DNA from: an uncultured Ignavibacteriota bacterium
Lineage (GTDB): Bacteria > Bacteroidota > Ignavibacteria > Tepidaquicellales > Tepidaquicellaceae
Assembly: GCA_937915485.1 (NCBI GenBank)
Contig: CALGII010000081.1
Location: 1 to 18,651 of the forward strand
Direction: 5' to 3'
Length of the DNA: 18,651 nucleotides
Shown: in pieces, positions 7,235-14,479 of the stretch
How positions within the stretch are numbered: position 1 is the first letter of the stretch
Layout of the letters: the number at the start of each line of letters is the position of its first letter
Translations under genes and position numbers: made by a program
The notes under the pieces: model-generated
What the model was told of the DNA's origin: nothing
Database searches by the model: none
What the model saw: the letters and a program-made list of their open reading frames with translations, nothing else

Positions 7235-7702
7235 TTAATCACGGTTGTTTATTCTGGCGAATGCTATAAAATCTGTAACAGGGGGCGAATGACCCGCTGC
7301 CTTGATTATCGCAGATATCTGCGCACGGTGATATGTCGAATGATTCATCACGTGCGACATAATATCGCTAAGTTTATTCTTGAACTTATCGCCTGCGGAA
7401 TTTTCGTATGATATGACGGCGTCCAGTCCTTTCGGGCGGAGCGAATCGAAATACTTCATCCAGTCCTTGTGGACATTATCAATAATATCGCCGAATTCTG
7501 ACGGCTCGAGAATGTCCCAGGGATCTATATCGTGCGACCTTGAAGTTATTCTGTGATGCCAGACCTGCTGGGAATTCAGCACGTGCGAGAATAATAGTTC
7601 AATCTTTGTATTCTGCGGTATTTTATTTATTGTCTCAGCAACACGTCTGTTCGCCCAGTTGTCGTAAGTGAATAGCCTTTTGTAGTGATTGATTAAGTCC
7701 AT
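7235..7702 (-). CDS. DinB family protein (putative metal-dependent four-helix hydrolase/transferase)
   Basis: The 155-residue product fits the DinB/YfiT fold: a helical bundle opening with HYKRLFTYDNWANRRV, with the usual three metal-ligand histidines, H40 (LLFSHVL), H121 and H125 (HVMNHSTYHRAQI). Relatives include damage-inducible DinB of Bacillus and thiol-dependent transferases such as bacillithiol S-transferases; the substrate here is unknown. The ATG lies one base after the stop codon of the carboxylase gene upstream (TGA-T-ATG), so the two are almost certainly co-transcribed and possibly translationally coupled. It is the last gene of that operon; I see no convincing minus-strand terminator within the following 140 bases. 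Confidence 0.88.
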   Translation of the reverse strand: MDLINHYKRLFTYDNWANRRVAETINKIPQNTKIELLFSHVLNSQQVWHHRITSRSHDIDPWDILEPSEFGDIIDNVHKDWMKYFDSLRPKGLDAVISYENSAGDKFKNKLSDIMSHVMNHSTYHRAQISAIIKAAGHSPPVTDFIAFARINNRD

Positions 7703-7703
7703 A

Positions 7704-9371
7704 TCAGGTTTGAATTACCCCCGTATTGAATTTTGGAATATTTGGATTGTTGTCAGCGAGTTCAATGCAATATGATATAGTTTCGCGCGTCTTCGCAGGG
7801 TCGATAATGCCGTCAATCCAGAGCCTTGACGCGGCATAGAGCACGTTTGTCTGCTCTTCATATCTGCCGCTGATTTCCTCAAGGAATTTCTTCTTGTCGT
7901 CTTCGTGAATCTCTTTGCCGAGTTTCTTCATCTGTCCGATTTTTATATCAAGGAGTACATTCGATGCCTGCGCTCCTCCCATCACGGCGATTTTCGCGTT
8001 CGGGTAAGCGAATATGAATCTCGGATCGTATGCCTTTCCGCACATCGCGTAGTTTCCCGCGCCGTAACTGTTGCCCGTTATTATAGTAATCTTAGGCACG
8101 GTGGAATTCGCTACGGCGTTGACCATCTTCGCGCCGTCTTTTATGATTCCCCCGTGTTCGGACTGCGAGCCGACCATGAATCCCGTAACATCCTGAAGAA
8201 AAACGAGAGGAATTTTCCGCTGGTTGCAATTTAGAATAAATCGCGTCGCCTTGTCCGCGCTGTCCGAGTATATGACGCCTCCGAACTGCATTTCGGCGCC
8301 GCTCTTTGCTGTCTTCTTTTTCACTATTTCTCTCTGATTCGCCACGATGCCCACGGCCCATCCGTCGATTCTCGCGTAACCCGTGATAATTGTTTGACCG
8401 TATCCGGGCTTGTATTCGTCAAATTCACCCGCATCGATTATTCTCGATATTAAATCGTATGTATTGTATGGCTTAGACGGGTCTTCGGGAATAATTCCGT
8501 ATATTTCTTTCTGCTCGTATTGCGGGCTGACACTTTTTATCCTGTCGAATCCCGCTTTTTCGTTGTTACCGAACTTGCTGACGAGACTTCGTATTTTTTC
8601 TATCGCGGTCTTGTCGTCGGGGACCATTTCGTCCGTTATTCCCGATACGGTCGTCGTCACTTCACCGCCGCCGAGAGCCTCGGAGCCTATGACTTCGCCG
8701 ATTGCCGCTTTAACGAGATGCGGACCGGCAAGAAAAATGCTTCCGTTTCCTTCAACTATGATTGTCTCGTCGCTCATTATCGGAAGATAAGCGCCGCCCG
8801 CGACGCAGGGACCCATGATTGCCGCGATTTGCGGTATTCCCATCGAACTCATTACGGCGTTGTTTCTGAATATTCTGCCGAAGTGTTCCTTGTCGGGGAA
8901 AATCTCGTCCTGCAGCGGCAGAAAAACTCCCGCCGAATCAACGAGGTATATTATCGGCAGCCTGTTTTCAATCGCGATTTCCTGCGCGCGAAGATTTTTC
9001 TTGCAGGTCATCGGAAACCACGCGCCTGCTTTCACTGTTGCGTCGTTCGCTACTATTACGCAGTTTCGCCCGTGAATCTTCCCTATGCCGAATACCGTTC
9101 CCGACGAAGGCGCTCCGCCGTATTCCTCGTACATCCCGTACGCGGCGAATTTCGCGATTTCAAAGAATTTTGTATGCTTGTCGATGAGGAGGTCAATCCT
9201 TTCCCTGCAATGAAGTTTCTTGAAGTTATGCAGTTTCTCGATTGCCTTTTTGCCGCCGCCTTCTTTTACTATCTCGGATTTTTCCGCGATGCTTCTAAGC
9301 AGGTTTTTGTTGAACAACTCTCTTGATTGGAATACCTTGTCCCTTTTTAGATAATTATTTGTCAATGCCAT
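7704..9371 (-). CDS. Acyl-CoA carboxylase, carboxyltransferase (beta) subunit, methylcrotonoyl-CoA carboxylase type
   Basis: Carboxyltransferase half of a biotin-dependent acyl-CoA carboxylase. It moves CO2 from carboxybiotin to a CoA ester, with 3-methylcrotonyl-CoA of leucine breakdown the most likely substrate. MCC-beta-like segments are ERIDLLID, FAAYGMYEEYGGAPSSGTVFGIGKIHGR, IVANDATVKAGAWFPMTCKKNLRAQEIA, YLVDSAGVFLPLQDEIFPDKEHFGRIF and MGPCVAGGAYLPIMSDE. The C-terminal carboxyltransferase lobe has the oxyanion-type motif TGNSYGAGNYAMCGKAYDPRF. From the ATG at 9371 it is 555 residues, near family length. The in-frame ATG at 9407 adds 12 residues, but a TATAAT-like box lies only three bases before it, which favours the inner start. 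Geranyl-CoA or propionyl-CoA carboxylase is the alternative. The biotin-carrying alpha subunit is not in this window. Confidence 0.9.
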   Translation of the reverse strand: MALTNNYLKRDKVFQSRELFNKNLLRSIAEKSEIVKEGGGKKAIEKLHNFKKLHCRERIDLLIDKHTKFFEIAKFAAYGMYEEYGGAPSSGTVFGIGKIHGRNCVIVANDATVKAGAWFPMTCKKNLRAQEIAIENRLPIIYLVDSAGVFLPLQDEIFPDKEHFGRIFRNNAVMSSMGIPQIAAIMGPCVAGGAYLPIMSDETIIVEGNGSIFLAGPHLVKAAIGEVIGSEALGGGEVTTTVSGITDEMVPDDKTAIEKIRSLVSKFGNNEKAGFDRIKSVSPQYEQKEIYGIIPEDPSKPYNTYDLISRIIDAGEFDEYKPGYGQTIITGYARIDGWAVGIVANQREIVKKKTAKSGAEMQFGGVIYSDSADKATRFILNCNQRKIPLVFLQDVTGFMVGSQSEHGGIIKDGAKMVNAVANSTVPKITIITGNSYGAGNYAMCGKAYDPRFIFAYPNAKIAVMGGAQASNVLLDIKIGQMKKLGKEIHEDDKKKFLEEISGRYEEQTNVLYAASRLWIDGIIDPAKTRETISYCIELADNNPNIPKFNTGVIQT

Positions 9372-9410
9372 AGTAGTATAACAACGATAATGAGTAAAAG
9401 AATTCATTGT

Positions 9411-9416
9411 ATTATA
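9411..9416 (-). promoter_or_regulatory. Possible -10 box for the carboxylase/DinB operon
   Basis: On the minus strand this reads TATAAT exactly. Transcription would then begin near 9404, inside the outer ATG at 9407, leaving about 30 bases of leader before the ATG at 9371. No matching -35 element is visible at 16-18 bases, so this is tentative. Confidence 0.3.
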
Positions 9417-9616
9417 ACTAATTTATTCCAAAAAAAATATAGCCGGTATTTGGAAAATGGGGAACGGAGAATTGAAGATAGTGAAATTATATTTTGTCAT
9501 TCCCGCACTCGCGAAGCAAATGCGCAGAGCGCCGTGAATCCGGATATTTCGTCTGGTCGAATGATCTGACGCCCGGCTGATTATCATCTTCAAAATGACT
9601 TGTAAATCATCGGTGA

Positions 9617-9638
9617 GTGTCAGGAGGTACTACTTGAC
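9617..9638. repeat. Short palindromic repeat, copy 2 (degenerate)
   Basis: Agrees with 1722-1743 at 18 of 22 aligned bases. GTGTCAGG at the left and ACTTGAC at the right are shared; the differences fall in or near the loop. The stem is weakened by an A-A mismatch near the loop. Confidence 0.5.
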
Positions 9639-9762
9639 GGCTAAATCTAATTGTCTTGATATCTCGGAAACAAATTATGGAATAATTAATGGCTGTATTT
9701 TATCGTTTTTTATACAATATTTTGTATAAGTTCAATACCTCAAATAATAACACAAAAATTAT

Positions 9763-11814
9763 ATGAAGTGTAAAACTTTTCTTCTTGCATCATTTCTTGT
9801 CCTCAATTCTTTTATCATCTCGGATTTCAGTCAGGGACAGTGGATTCAGACATCCGGTCCGAGCGGTGGTTGGGTTTACCAAATGGCTTCAGATGGTTCA
9901 AATATATATTCCGGAACTTTTGGGAGCGGAGTCTTTATTTCGACAAACGGCGGTGCTGTGTGGATGCCGATAAATACCGGATTACCATCATTATATATTT
10001 GGTCCATATCTGCTTCAGGGTCGAATATCGTAATAATAAACCAGGCGAATGAAGTCTTCAGGTCTACGAATTACGGTAGTTTATGGACTTCAGGTAATAA
10101 CGGATTATCGGGAAAAAATCCGACCTGTGTCACATCGTATGGTAATGCTTTTTTTGCAGGTACTGCTTACGGTGTCTTTAAGTCTACAAATGCCGGAGGA
10201 AATTGGTTTAATGTATGTCCCGCATTTAATTTTTCCACAAGTTCATTATCGGTATCAGACGGGAAAATTTATGCAGGTACCAGTAATGGAGCATATGTAT
10301 CATCAAACAGCGGTCTAAATTGGATTGCGATAAACAACGGACTGACCAGTAGCATATACTACATATCCGCGGTGGGTTCGAATATTTTTGCTGCTACTAG
10401 CAATAAAGTATATCATTCACCAAACAATGGAGCGAGCTGGACCGAAGTTCTTACGGGTCATGGCATATACTCAATATTGGCCTCAGGACCGAACGTTTAT
10501 GTTGGAACTGATCACGACGGTATTTATATGTCCTCGAATAACGGAATTACCTGGACAATGGTATTATCAGGTTATACATATTACTATATATTTTCGTTTG
10601 TCGAATCGGGGGGTAATATTTTTGCAGGAACAAATGATGGGGTTCTTGTCACGACTAATCAGGGTCAGAATTGGATTAAAAGTACAAATGGTATTGCATG
10701 TAAGTCAATTTACTGCATTTCTGAAAAAAATGGGAGAATCTTTTCCGGAACCATATACGGTGATTTATTTCTATCGACAAATAACGGTGCTTTATGGACC
10801 TCTGTTTTGCACCAACGGGTCCAGTCAATAGCTTTTTCTGGAACAAATGTTTTTGCAGCAACATTCGAGAACGGTATTATGTTATCTACTAATTATGGCA
10901 GCAACTGGTCACAGGTAAACAACGGTCTGACTACATTATGTATTTATTCACTCCTGGTAGATGGGTCAAATATTTTCGCGGGAACAAATGGGCAAGGTAT
11001 TTTCCTTTCGACGAATAACGGTATAAACTGGACTGCGGTTAATACAGGGATTGAGAACACTACAATAATGGCGATGGCGTTATCCGGAAATAATATATTC
11101 GCAGCTGCATTAAATAATGGAATCTACAAGTCATCAAATAATGGCGCGAACTGGATACCGGTAAATAATGGTTTGAACGATTATCTTATACTTTCCTTGA
11201 AAGTAAATGGAACTTATATATTTGCCGGAACACACAGTCACGGTATAAATAAATCGACTAATAACGGAGCGAATTGGACGACTGTTAATAACGGTCTTAC
11301 GAATTTGTACGTTAGTTCGCTTGAGGTTTCAGGAGACATTGTTTTTGCCGGGACTCACGATGGAGTGTACCTGTCGACAAATTATGGAACCAACTGGATT
11401 AAAAGAAATCAGGGCTTTTATTATGATCTCAAGGTAGACGCATTGGCAGTTGTTAATGATTATCTTTATGCAGGTACTGATGGCTTATCTGTATGGCGGC
11501 GATTGCTCACCGATATAACAGGAGTGAAGAATTTAAATACCGATATTCCGCTATCTTTTACGCTGGTTCAGAATTATCCGAACCCGTTTAATCCTGTTAC
11601 TGTAATTAAATTCGCGCTTCCCTCATCAGAGAAAGTCGTCGTAAAAATCTATGATATAAAGGGCAGGGAAATCGAAACGCTGATTGATAAAAGGCTTCAG
11701 CCCGGTACTTATCAGACGGAATTTGACGGAACTAATTATTCCAGCGGTGTTTATTTCTACAGGCTCACAGCCGGGAAATACACCGAAACAAGGAAGATGG
11801 TGTTGGTGAAATAA
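9763..11814 (+). CDS. Secreted multi-repeat beta-propeller protein with type IX secretion sorting domain
   Basis: The 683-residue product starts with a signal peptide (hydrophobic core at residues 6-20, then QGQW). From about 35 to 590 come roughly 14 consecutive units of 37-42 residues with the pattern hydrophobic-x-S-L-x-V-S-G-x-N-I-F-A-G-T-x-x-G-V/I-F/Y-x-S-T/S-N-N-G-x-N-W-x-x-V-N-N-G-L. These are BNR/sortilin/YCF48-like units that form beta-propeller blades. About residue 600 begins a Por-type C-terminal domain: FTLVQNYPNPFNPVTVIKF, then VKIYDIKGREIETL, SSGVYFYRLTAGKYTETRKM and a final VLVK. This is the T9SS type A signal, so the protein should cross the outer membrane and be released or anchored on the surface. 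Ligand or enzymatic role is unknown. No Shine-Dalgarno and no clear terminator. Confidence 0.9.
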   Translation: MKCKTFLLASFLVLNSFIISDFSQGQWIQTSGPSGGWVYQMASDGSNIYSGTFGSGVFISTNGGAVWMPINTGLPSLYIWSISASGSNIVIINQANEVFRSTNYGSLWTSGNNGLSGKNPTCVTSYGNAFFAGTAYGVFKSTNAGGNWFNVCPAFNFSTSSLSVSDGKIYAGTSNGAYVSSNSGLNWIAINNGLTSSIYYISAVGSNIFAATSNKVYHSPNNGASWTEVLTGHGIYSILASGPNVYVGTDHDGIYMSSNNGITWTMVLSGYTYYYIFSFVESGGNIFAGTNDGVLVTTNQGQNWIKSTNGIACKSIYCISEKNGRIFSGTIYGDLFLSTNNGALWTSVLHQRVQSIAFSGTNVFAATFENGIMLSTNYGSNWSQVNNGLTTLCIYSLLVDGSNIFAGTNGQGIFLSTNNGINWTAVNTGIENTTIMAMALSGNNIFAAALNNGIYKSSNNGANWIPVNNGLNDYLILSLKVNGTYIFAGTHSHGINKSTNNGANWTTVNNGLTNLYVSSLEVSGDIVFAGTHDGVYLSTNYGTNWIKRNQGFYYDLKVDALAVVNDYLYAGTDGLSVWRRLLTDITGVKNLNTDIPLSFTLVQNYPNPFNPVTVIKFALPSSEKVVVKIYDIKGREIETLIDKRLQPGTYQTEFDGTNYSSGVYFYRLTAGKYTETRKMVLVK

Positions 11815-11894
11815 TAGTTTCGCGGATAATAAATATCTAGAATCTGGGCGATAAAAATAGGTATCCTTTTAAGGAAACTTTATTTATATTGAAA

Positions 11895-12239
11895 ATGGTT
11901 GTTATCATGGGCGCTAATTTCGAAATTTTGTTCCTGGAAGTGGCTAAAGCATTTTTGATGGCAGTTGATAACAAAGCCAGGACTAAAATCCTCTATAATA
12001 TGGATAAATCGAGGTACTCAAAAGATCCGGAATTATTCAAGAAAGTATCAGATTATATCTGGGAGTTCAGGACTGAATACGGAGGATTGCAATACAGAAT
12101 GCTTGCATTCTGGGATAAACGAAACAAGTCGAATACACTCGTGATTGCAAGCCACGGAATTATAAAGAAGAAAGACAAATTGCCTTCGAAAGAAATTAAC
12201 AAAGCCGAGAGGCTGAGGAAAGAGTATTTTAATATTTAA
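11895..12239 (+). CDS. RelE/HigB-like type II toxin (phage Gp49-like family)
   Basis: Likely mRNA interferase acting with the ribosome and neutralised by the product of the next gene. From the ATG at 11895 it has 114 residues (an in-frame TTG at 11889 and an ATG at 11907 are alternatives). The family pattern is clear: FEILFLEVAKAFLMAVDNKARTKIL at the start, then LFKKVSDYIWEFRTEYGGLQYRMLAFWDK, LVIASHGIIKKKDKLPSKEI and KAERLRKEYF. This matches the RelE/ParE-superfamily toxins with a conserved IWEFR...YR..AFWD core found widely in Bacteroidota. The stop codon is one base before the antitoxin ATG, giving the toxin-first order of higBA. A small inverted repeat TCCTT-TT-AAGGA lies 20 bases upstream (11864-11875) and could be an operator, but it is only 5 bp per arm. 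Confidence 0.85.
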   Translation: MVVIMGANFEILFLEVAKAFLMAVDNKARTKILYNMDKSRYSKDPELFKKVSDYIWEFRTEYGGLQYRMLAFWDKRNKSNTLVIASHGIIKKKDKLPSKEINKAERLRKEYFNI

Positions 12240-12240
12240 T

Positions 12241-12546
12241 ATGAAAAGACAAAACAAAATAAAAACCTACACTTTAGACGAAATCAAAGATGAGTTCATA
12301 GGTAGAAGAGGAACCAGGAAAAGGGAAAAATATGAATATGATCTTCAGATGGACATTATAGGCGAAGTAATCAAAGAAGCGAGAAAGAAAAAGAAACTTA
12401 CTCAGGAGGAACTCGGCGAGAAGATTGGAGTTCAGAAGGCGCAGATATCAAAACTCGAGAACGGTTCGTCGAATGTGACAATAGGCACGCTCAAAAGAGT
12501 GTTCATGGCACTCGATACTAGGATTTCGTTTAATGTGCAGGTGTGA
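12241..12546 (+). CDS. HigA-like antitoxin, XRE-family helix-turn-helix protein
   Basis: The 101-residue product has an N-terminal charged helix (residues 1-35, with TLDEIKDEFIGRRGTRKREKYE) and a Cro/C1-type HTH at about 39-92: IIGEVIKEARKKKKLTQEELGEKIGVQKAQISKLENGSSNVTIGTLKRVFMAL. In this family the protein binds and inhibits the toxin encoded just upstream and represses the shared promoter. The ATG follows the toxin stop after one base, so translation is probably coupled. Identification as the cognate antitoxin rests on adjacency plus the HTH type. Confidence 0.87.
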   Translation: MKRQNKIKTYTLDEIKDEFIGRRGTRKREKYEYDLQMDIIGEVIKEARKKKKLTQEELGEKIGVQKAQISKLENGSSNVTIGTLKRVFMALDTRISFNVQV

Positions 12547-12657
12547 ATTAAATCCTCTACTGGATTATAGTTTATGTATGCTCCCCAAAAGGACTCTTAA
12601 GAGCGAACTTCAGGTTTTGGAACCGGTAATAAAGAGTTTACTTTCTGTTTATTTGTT

Positions 12658-12685
12658 ATGGATTCCTGCTTCCGCAGGAATGACA
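12658..12685. repeat. Palindromic TGTCATTCC-type intergenic repeat
   Basis: A perfect 8-bp stem (ATTCCTGC at 12662-12669, GCAGGAAT at 12674-12681) has a TTCC loop, flanked by GG/TGACA. Read on the minus strand it begins TGTCATTCCTGC, close to 9495-9506. It sits between convergent genes, but no T-run follows in either direction, so I call it a repeat rather than a terminator. Confidence 0.6.
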
Positions 12686-12693
12686 AAAAGTAT

Positions 12694-13968
12694 TTACGCC
12701 AGCGCTTTCTTATTCGCGTTCAGGTAAACGGGTTCTTTCTTTTCGAGCACGACCTCTTTTGTAATAATGCAGTTTGTTATGTTTTCCTTTGAAGGTATCT
12801 TGTACATAATATCCAGCATTACGTTTTCCATTATCGAGCGCAGCGCTCTCGCCCCCGTCCCGCGCTTTATCGCTATTTCGGCGACCGCTTCGAGCGCTTC
12901 CTGATGGAATTCGAGTTCGACTCCTTCCATCCTGAATAGTTTCTTGTACTGCTTTACGAGAGCGTTTTTCGGCTCGGTAAGAATTATAAGCAACGCTTCC
13001 TTGTCGAGGCTTTCGAGCGTCGTTACTATCGGAAGCCTGCCCGTGAGTTCGGGAATTATTCCGAACCTGATTAAATCCTCCGGCTCGACCTGAGCGAGTA
13101 TCTCGTCCTTCTTAATGTCGTTCTTTGAATAAACGTCGGATGTGAATCCTATTGAGCCTTTTGCAACTCTTTTTTCTATGATTTTTTCGAGACCGTCAAA
13201 CGCGCCGCCGCAAATGAAAAGTATGTTCTTCGTGTTCACGTTAAGGAGCGGCTGCTCGGGGTGTTTCCTTCCGCCTTTCGGAGGAACGGTGGCTATCGTG
13301 CCTTCGAGTATTTTCAAAAGCGCCTGCTGCACGCCTTCACCCGAAACGTCCCTCGTAATCGAAACGTTTTCGCTTTTCCTTGATATCTTGTCGAGTTCGT
13401 CGATGTAAATTATTCCTCTTTCGGCTTTCTGTATATTGTATTCCGCGTTCTGTAGAAGTCTTACAAGCATTGATTCTACGTCATCTCCTACGTAACCCGC
13501 TTCCGTCAGCGTCGTAGCGTCGGCTATCGCGAAAGGAACGTTCAGCATCCTCGCAAGCGTTTGCGCGAGATATGTTTTTCCCGTTCCTGTCGTGCCAATC
13601 ATAAGAGCGTTGCTCTTTTCGATCTCAACGTCGTCAATGCTGATTGAACGCTGGGAATCTATTCTCTTGTAATGATTGTAAACCGCGACGGCGAGCGACT
13701 TTTTCGCTCTGTCCTGTCCGATTACGTACTCGTCAAGAAATTTTTTGATGCTTGAAGGTGTAATGTTGCCCTTGTATTTATCAATGCTCTTGTTGATTGT
13801 CGGGTCCGAATTCATTTTTATTATATGAACCGCGCCGTCAACACAGATTTCGCAGATGTACGGGGCTTTGCCGAACCTGTCAACGGGTCCCTTTATAAGA
13901 TTCGTGACCTTGTCCGCGTTCCTGCCGCAAAAAGAGCATCTCGGTATGTTTGTTGTTTTCGTTGCCAT
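12694..13968 (-). CDS. clpX: ATP-dependent Clp protease ATP-binding subunit ClpX
   Basis: AAA+ unfoldase that feeds substrates to the ClpP protease; cytoplasmic hexamer. The 424-residue product has the N-terminal zinc domain (C11, C14, C39, C42). Its Walker A at 125-132 reads GTTGTGKT instead of the usual GPTGSGKT. The pore loop GYVG is at 158-161, Walker B IIYIDE at 186-191, the RKH substrate loop at 234-236, the ClpP-docking IGF loop at 273-275 and the sensor-2 motif RGTGARALRS at 369-378. The IGF loop shows it should dock on ClpP, but clpP, commonly just upstream of clpX, is not here; a tRNA-Leu gene ends 14 bases before the ATG. No Shine-Dalgarno. The C-terminus is complete. Confidence 0.97.
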   Translation of the reverse strand: MATKTTNIPRCSFCGRNADKVTNLIKGPVDRFGKAPYICEICVDGAVHIIKMNSDPTINKSIDKYKGNITPSSIKKFLDEYVIGQDRAKKSLAVAVYNHYKRIDSQRSISIDDVEIEKSNALMIGTTGTGKTYLAQTLARMLNVPFAIADATTLTEAGYVGDDVESMLVRLLQNAEYNIQKAERGIIYIDELDKISRKSENVSITRDVSGEGVQQALLKILEGTIATVPPKGGRKHPEQPLLNVNTKNILFICGGAFDGLEKIIEKRVAKGSIGFTSDVYSKNDIKKDEILAQVEPEDLIRFGIIPELTGRLPIVTTLESLDKEALLIILTEPKNALVKQYKKLFRMEGVELEFHQEALEAVAEIAIKRGTGARALRSIMENVMLDIMYKIPSKENITNCIITKEVVLEKKEPVYLNANKKALA

Positions 13969-13982
13969 AGTTTATTTGTTTG

Positions 13983-14064
13983 TGCGCGATGGGGGAGTTG
14001 AACCCCCACGGGTTGCCCCGCTAGATCCTAAGTCTAGTGCGTCTGCCAGTTCCGCCAACCGCGC
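13983..14064 (-). tRNA. tRNA-Leu (anticodon UAG)
   Basis: Read on the minus strand the gene gives a 7-bp acceptor stem (GCGCGGT with ATCGCGC) and discriminator A. The D-arm reads TGGCGGAACTGGCAGACGCA. The anticodon stem CTAGA/TCTAG carries the loop CTTAGGA, so the anticodon is UAG (reads CUA and other CUN codons). A class II variable arm, CGGGGCAACCCG-like, and a T-arm GGGGGTTCAACTCCCCC follow. Its length of 82 bases without encoded CCA suits tRNA-Leu. Confidence 0.95.
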
Positions 14065-14084
14065 TTAATTCGCATACGCCTGCA

Positions 14085-14109
14085 TTAAAGTAATTAATCA
14101 TTACTTTAA
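14085..14109. promoter_or_regulatory. Palindrome in the promoter region of tRNA-Leu/clpX
   Basis: A perfect 10-bp inverted repeat (TTAAAGTAAT at 14085-14094, ATTACTTTAA at 14100-14109) has a 5-base spacer. On the minus strand its inner arm overlaps a -10-like TTTAAT (14084-14089) about 20 bases before the tRNA 5' end, and its outer arm reaches the expected -35 position. An operator is possible; no repressor is identified. Confidence 0.3.
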
Positions 14110-14173
14110 CGGTATTCGTATAAATATAATGAAATTAATAAAATGAAATAAGTCAGTTGGTTATTGGGAGAAT

Positions 14174-14425
14174 TTAGAACTTGTCTATATCGGGAAAAAT
14201 CTCGTCTAGCAGTACATCGCTTGATATAAAAATTTTCGAACAGAACTCACCGGAGAACTTGCCTGTTTTTACGCAATTCTCGTGGTTCTTTCTTACCTTC
14301 TTTCTGTTTCTGGATTTCGGTGATAACGCAAACTCGTTAAGGTCATTATCGCATTCAGTGCAGAAAAAACCGTTATTCTTTGGAGCGGGTTTTGGCTCTT
14401 TCATTTTTTTTGTTTGCTTACCCAT
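14174..14425 (-). CDS. Small basic Cys-containing protein, possible zinc ribbon
   Basis: Not recognised. The 83 residues have a Lys-rich start (MGKQTKKMKEPKPAPK), then FFCTECDNDL with C22 and C25, a basic stretch SRNRKKVRKNHENC (H48, C51) and C62. Together these could bind one zinc ion. The C-terminus is acidic and hydrophobic (SSDVLLDEIFPDIDKF). An open frame of the same length exists on the other strand, but its Ser/Phe-rich translation looks like an antisense artefact, so I prefer this one. It stands alone between meaB and the tRNA gene; there is no Shine-Dalgarno, as elsewhere. Confidence 0.55.
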   Translation of the reverse strand: MGKQTKKMKEPKPAPKNNGFFCTECDNDLNEFALSPKSRNRKKVRKNHENCVKTGKFSGEFCSKIFISSDVLLDEIFPDIDKF

Positions 14426-14479
14426 TTCTTGAACTAAATTAAGTAAAATAATTTTTAATGTAACTGCATTTTTTAGTCA

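Larger units (their letters stand above)
9408..9762. other. Intergenic region between divergent genes, with repeat remnants
   Basis: No credible gene. It holds a TGTCATTCCCGC element start (9495-9506) resembling the palindrome at 12658-12685, and a degenerate copy of the GTGTCAGG palindrome (9617-9638). It also holds a perfect 7-bp inverted repeat, TATACAA/TTGTATA (9711-9717 and 9722-9728), about 35 bases before the start of the secreted repeat protein. That inverted repeat could be part of its promoter or operator. Confidence 0.6.

Noticed and set aside
8520..9326. A 268-codon open frame on the plus strand inside the carboxylase gene
   Set aside because: It is antisense to strongly conserved MCC-beta motifs; its Arg/Tyr/Phe-rich translation resembles no protein and reflects the codon bias of the real gene.
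9595..9729. A short plus-strand ORF of about 44 codons in the intergenic region
   Set aside because: It runs through the degenerate palindromic repeat and AT-rich promoter-like DNA, has no ribosome binding site and no recognisable composition.
14181..14432. An 83-codon plus-strand frame opposite the small Cys protein
   Set aside because: Its Ser/Phe-rich composition is typical of the reverse of a Lys/Glu-rich gene; the minus-strand product has a sensible Cys/His pattern.
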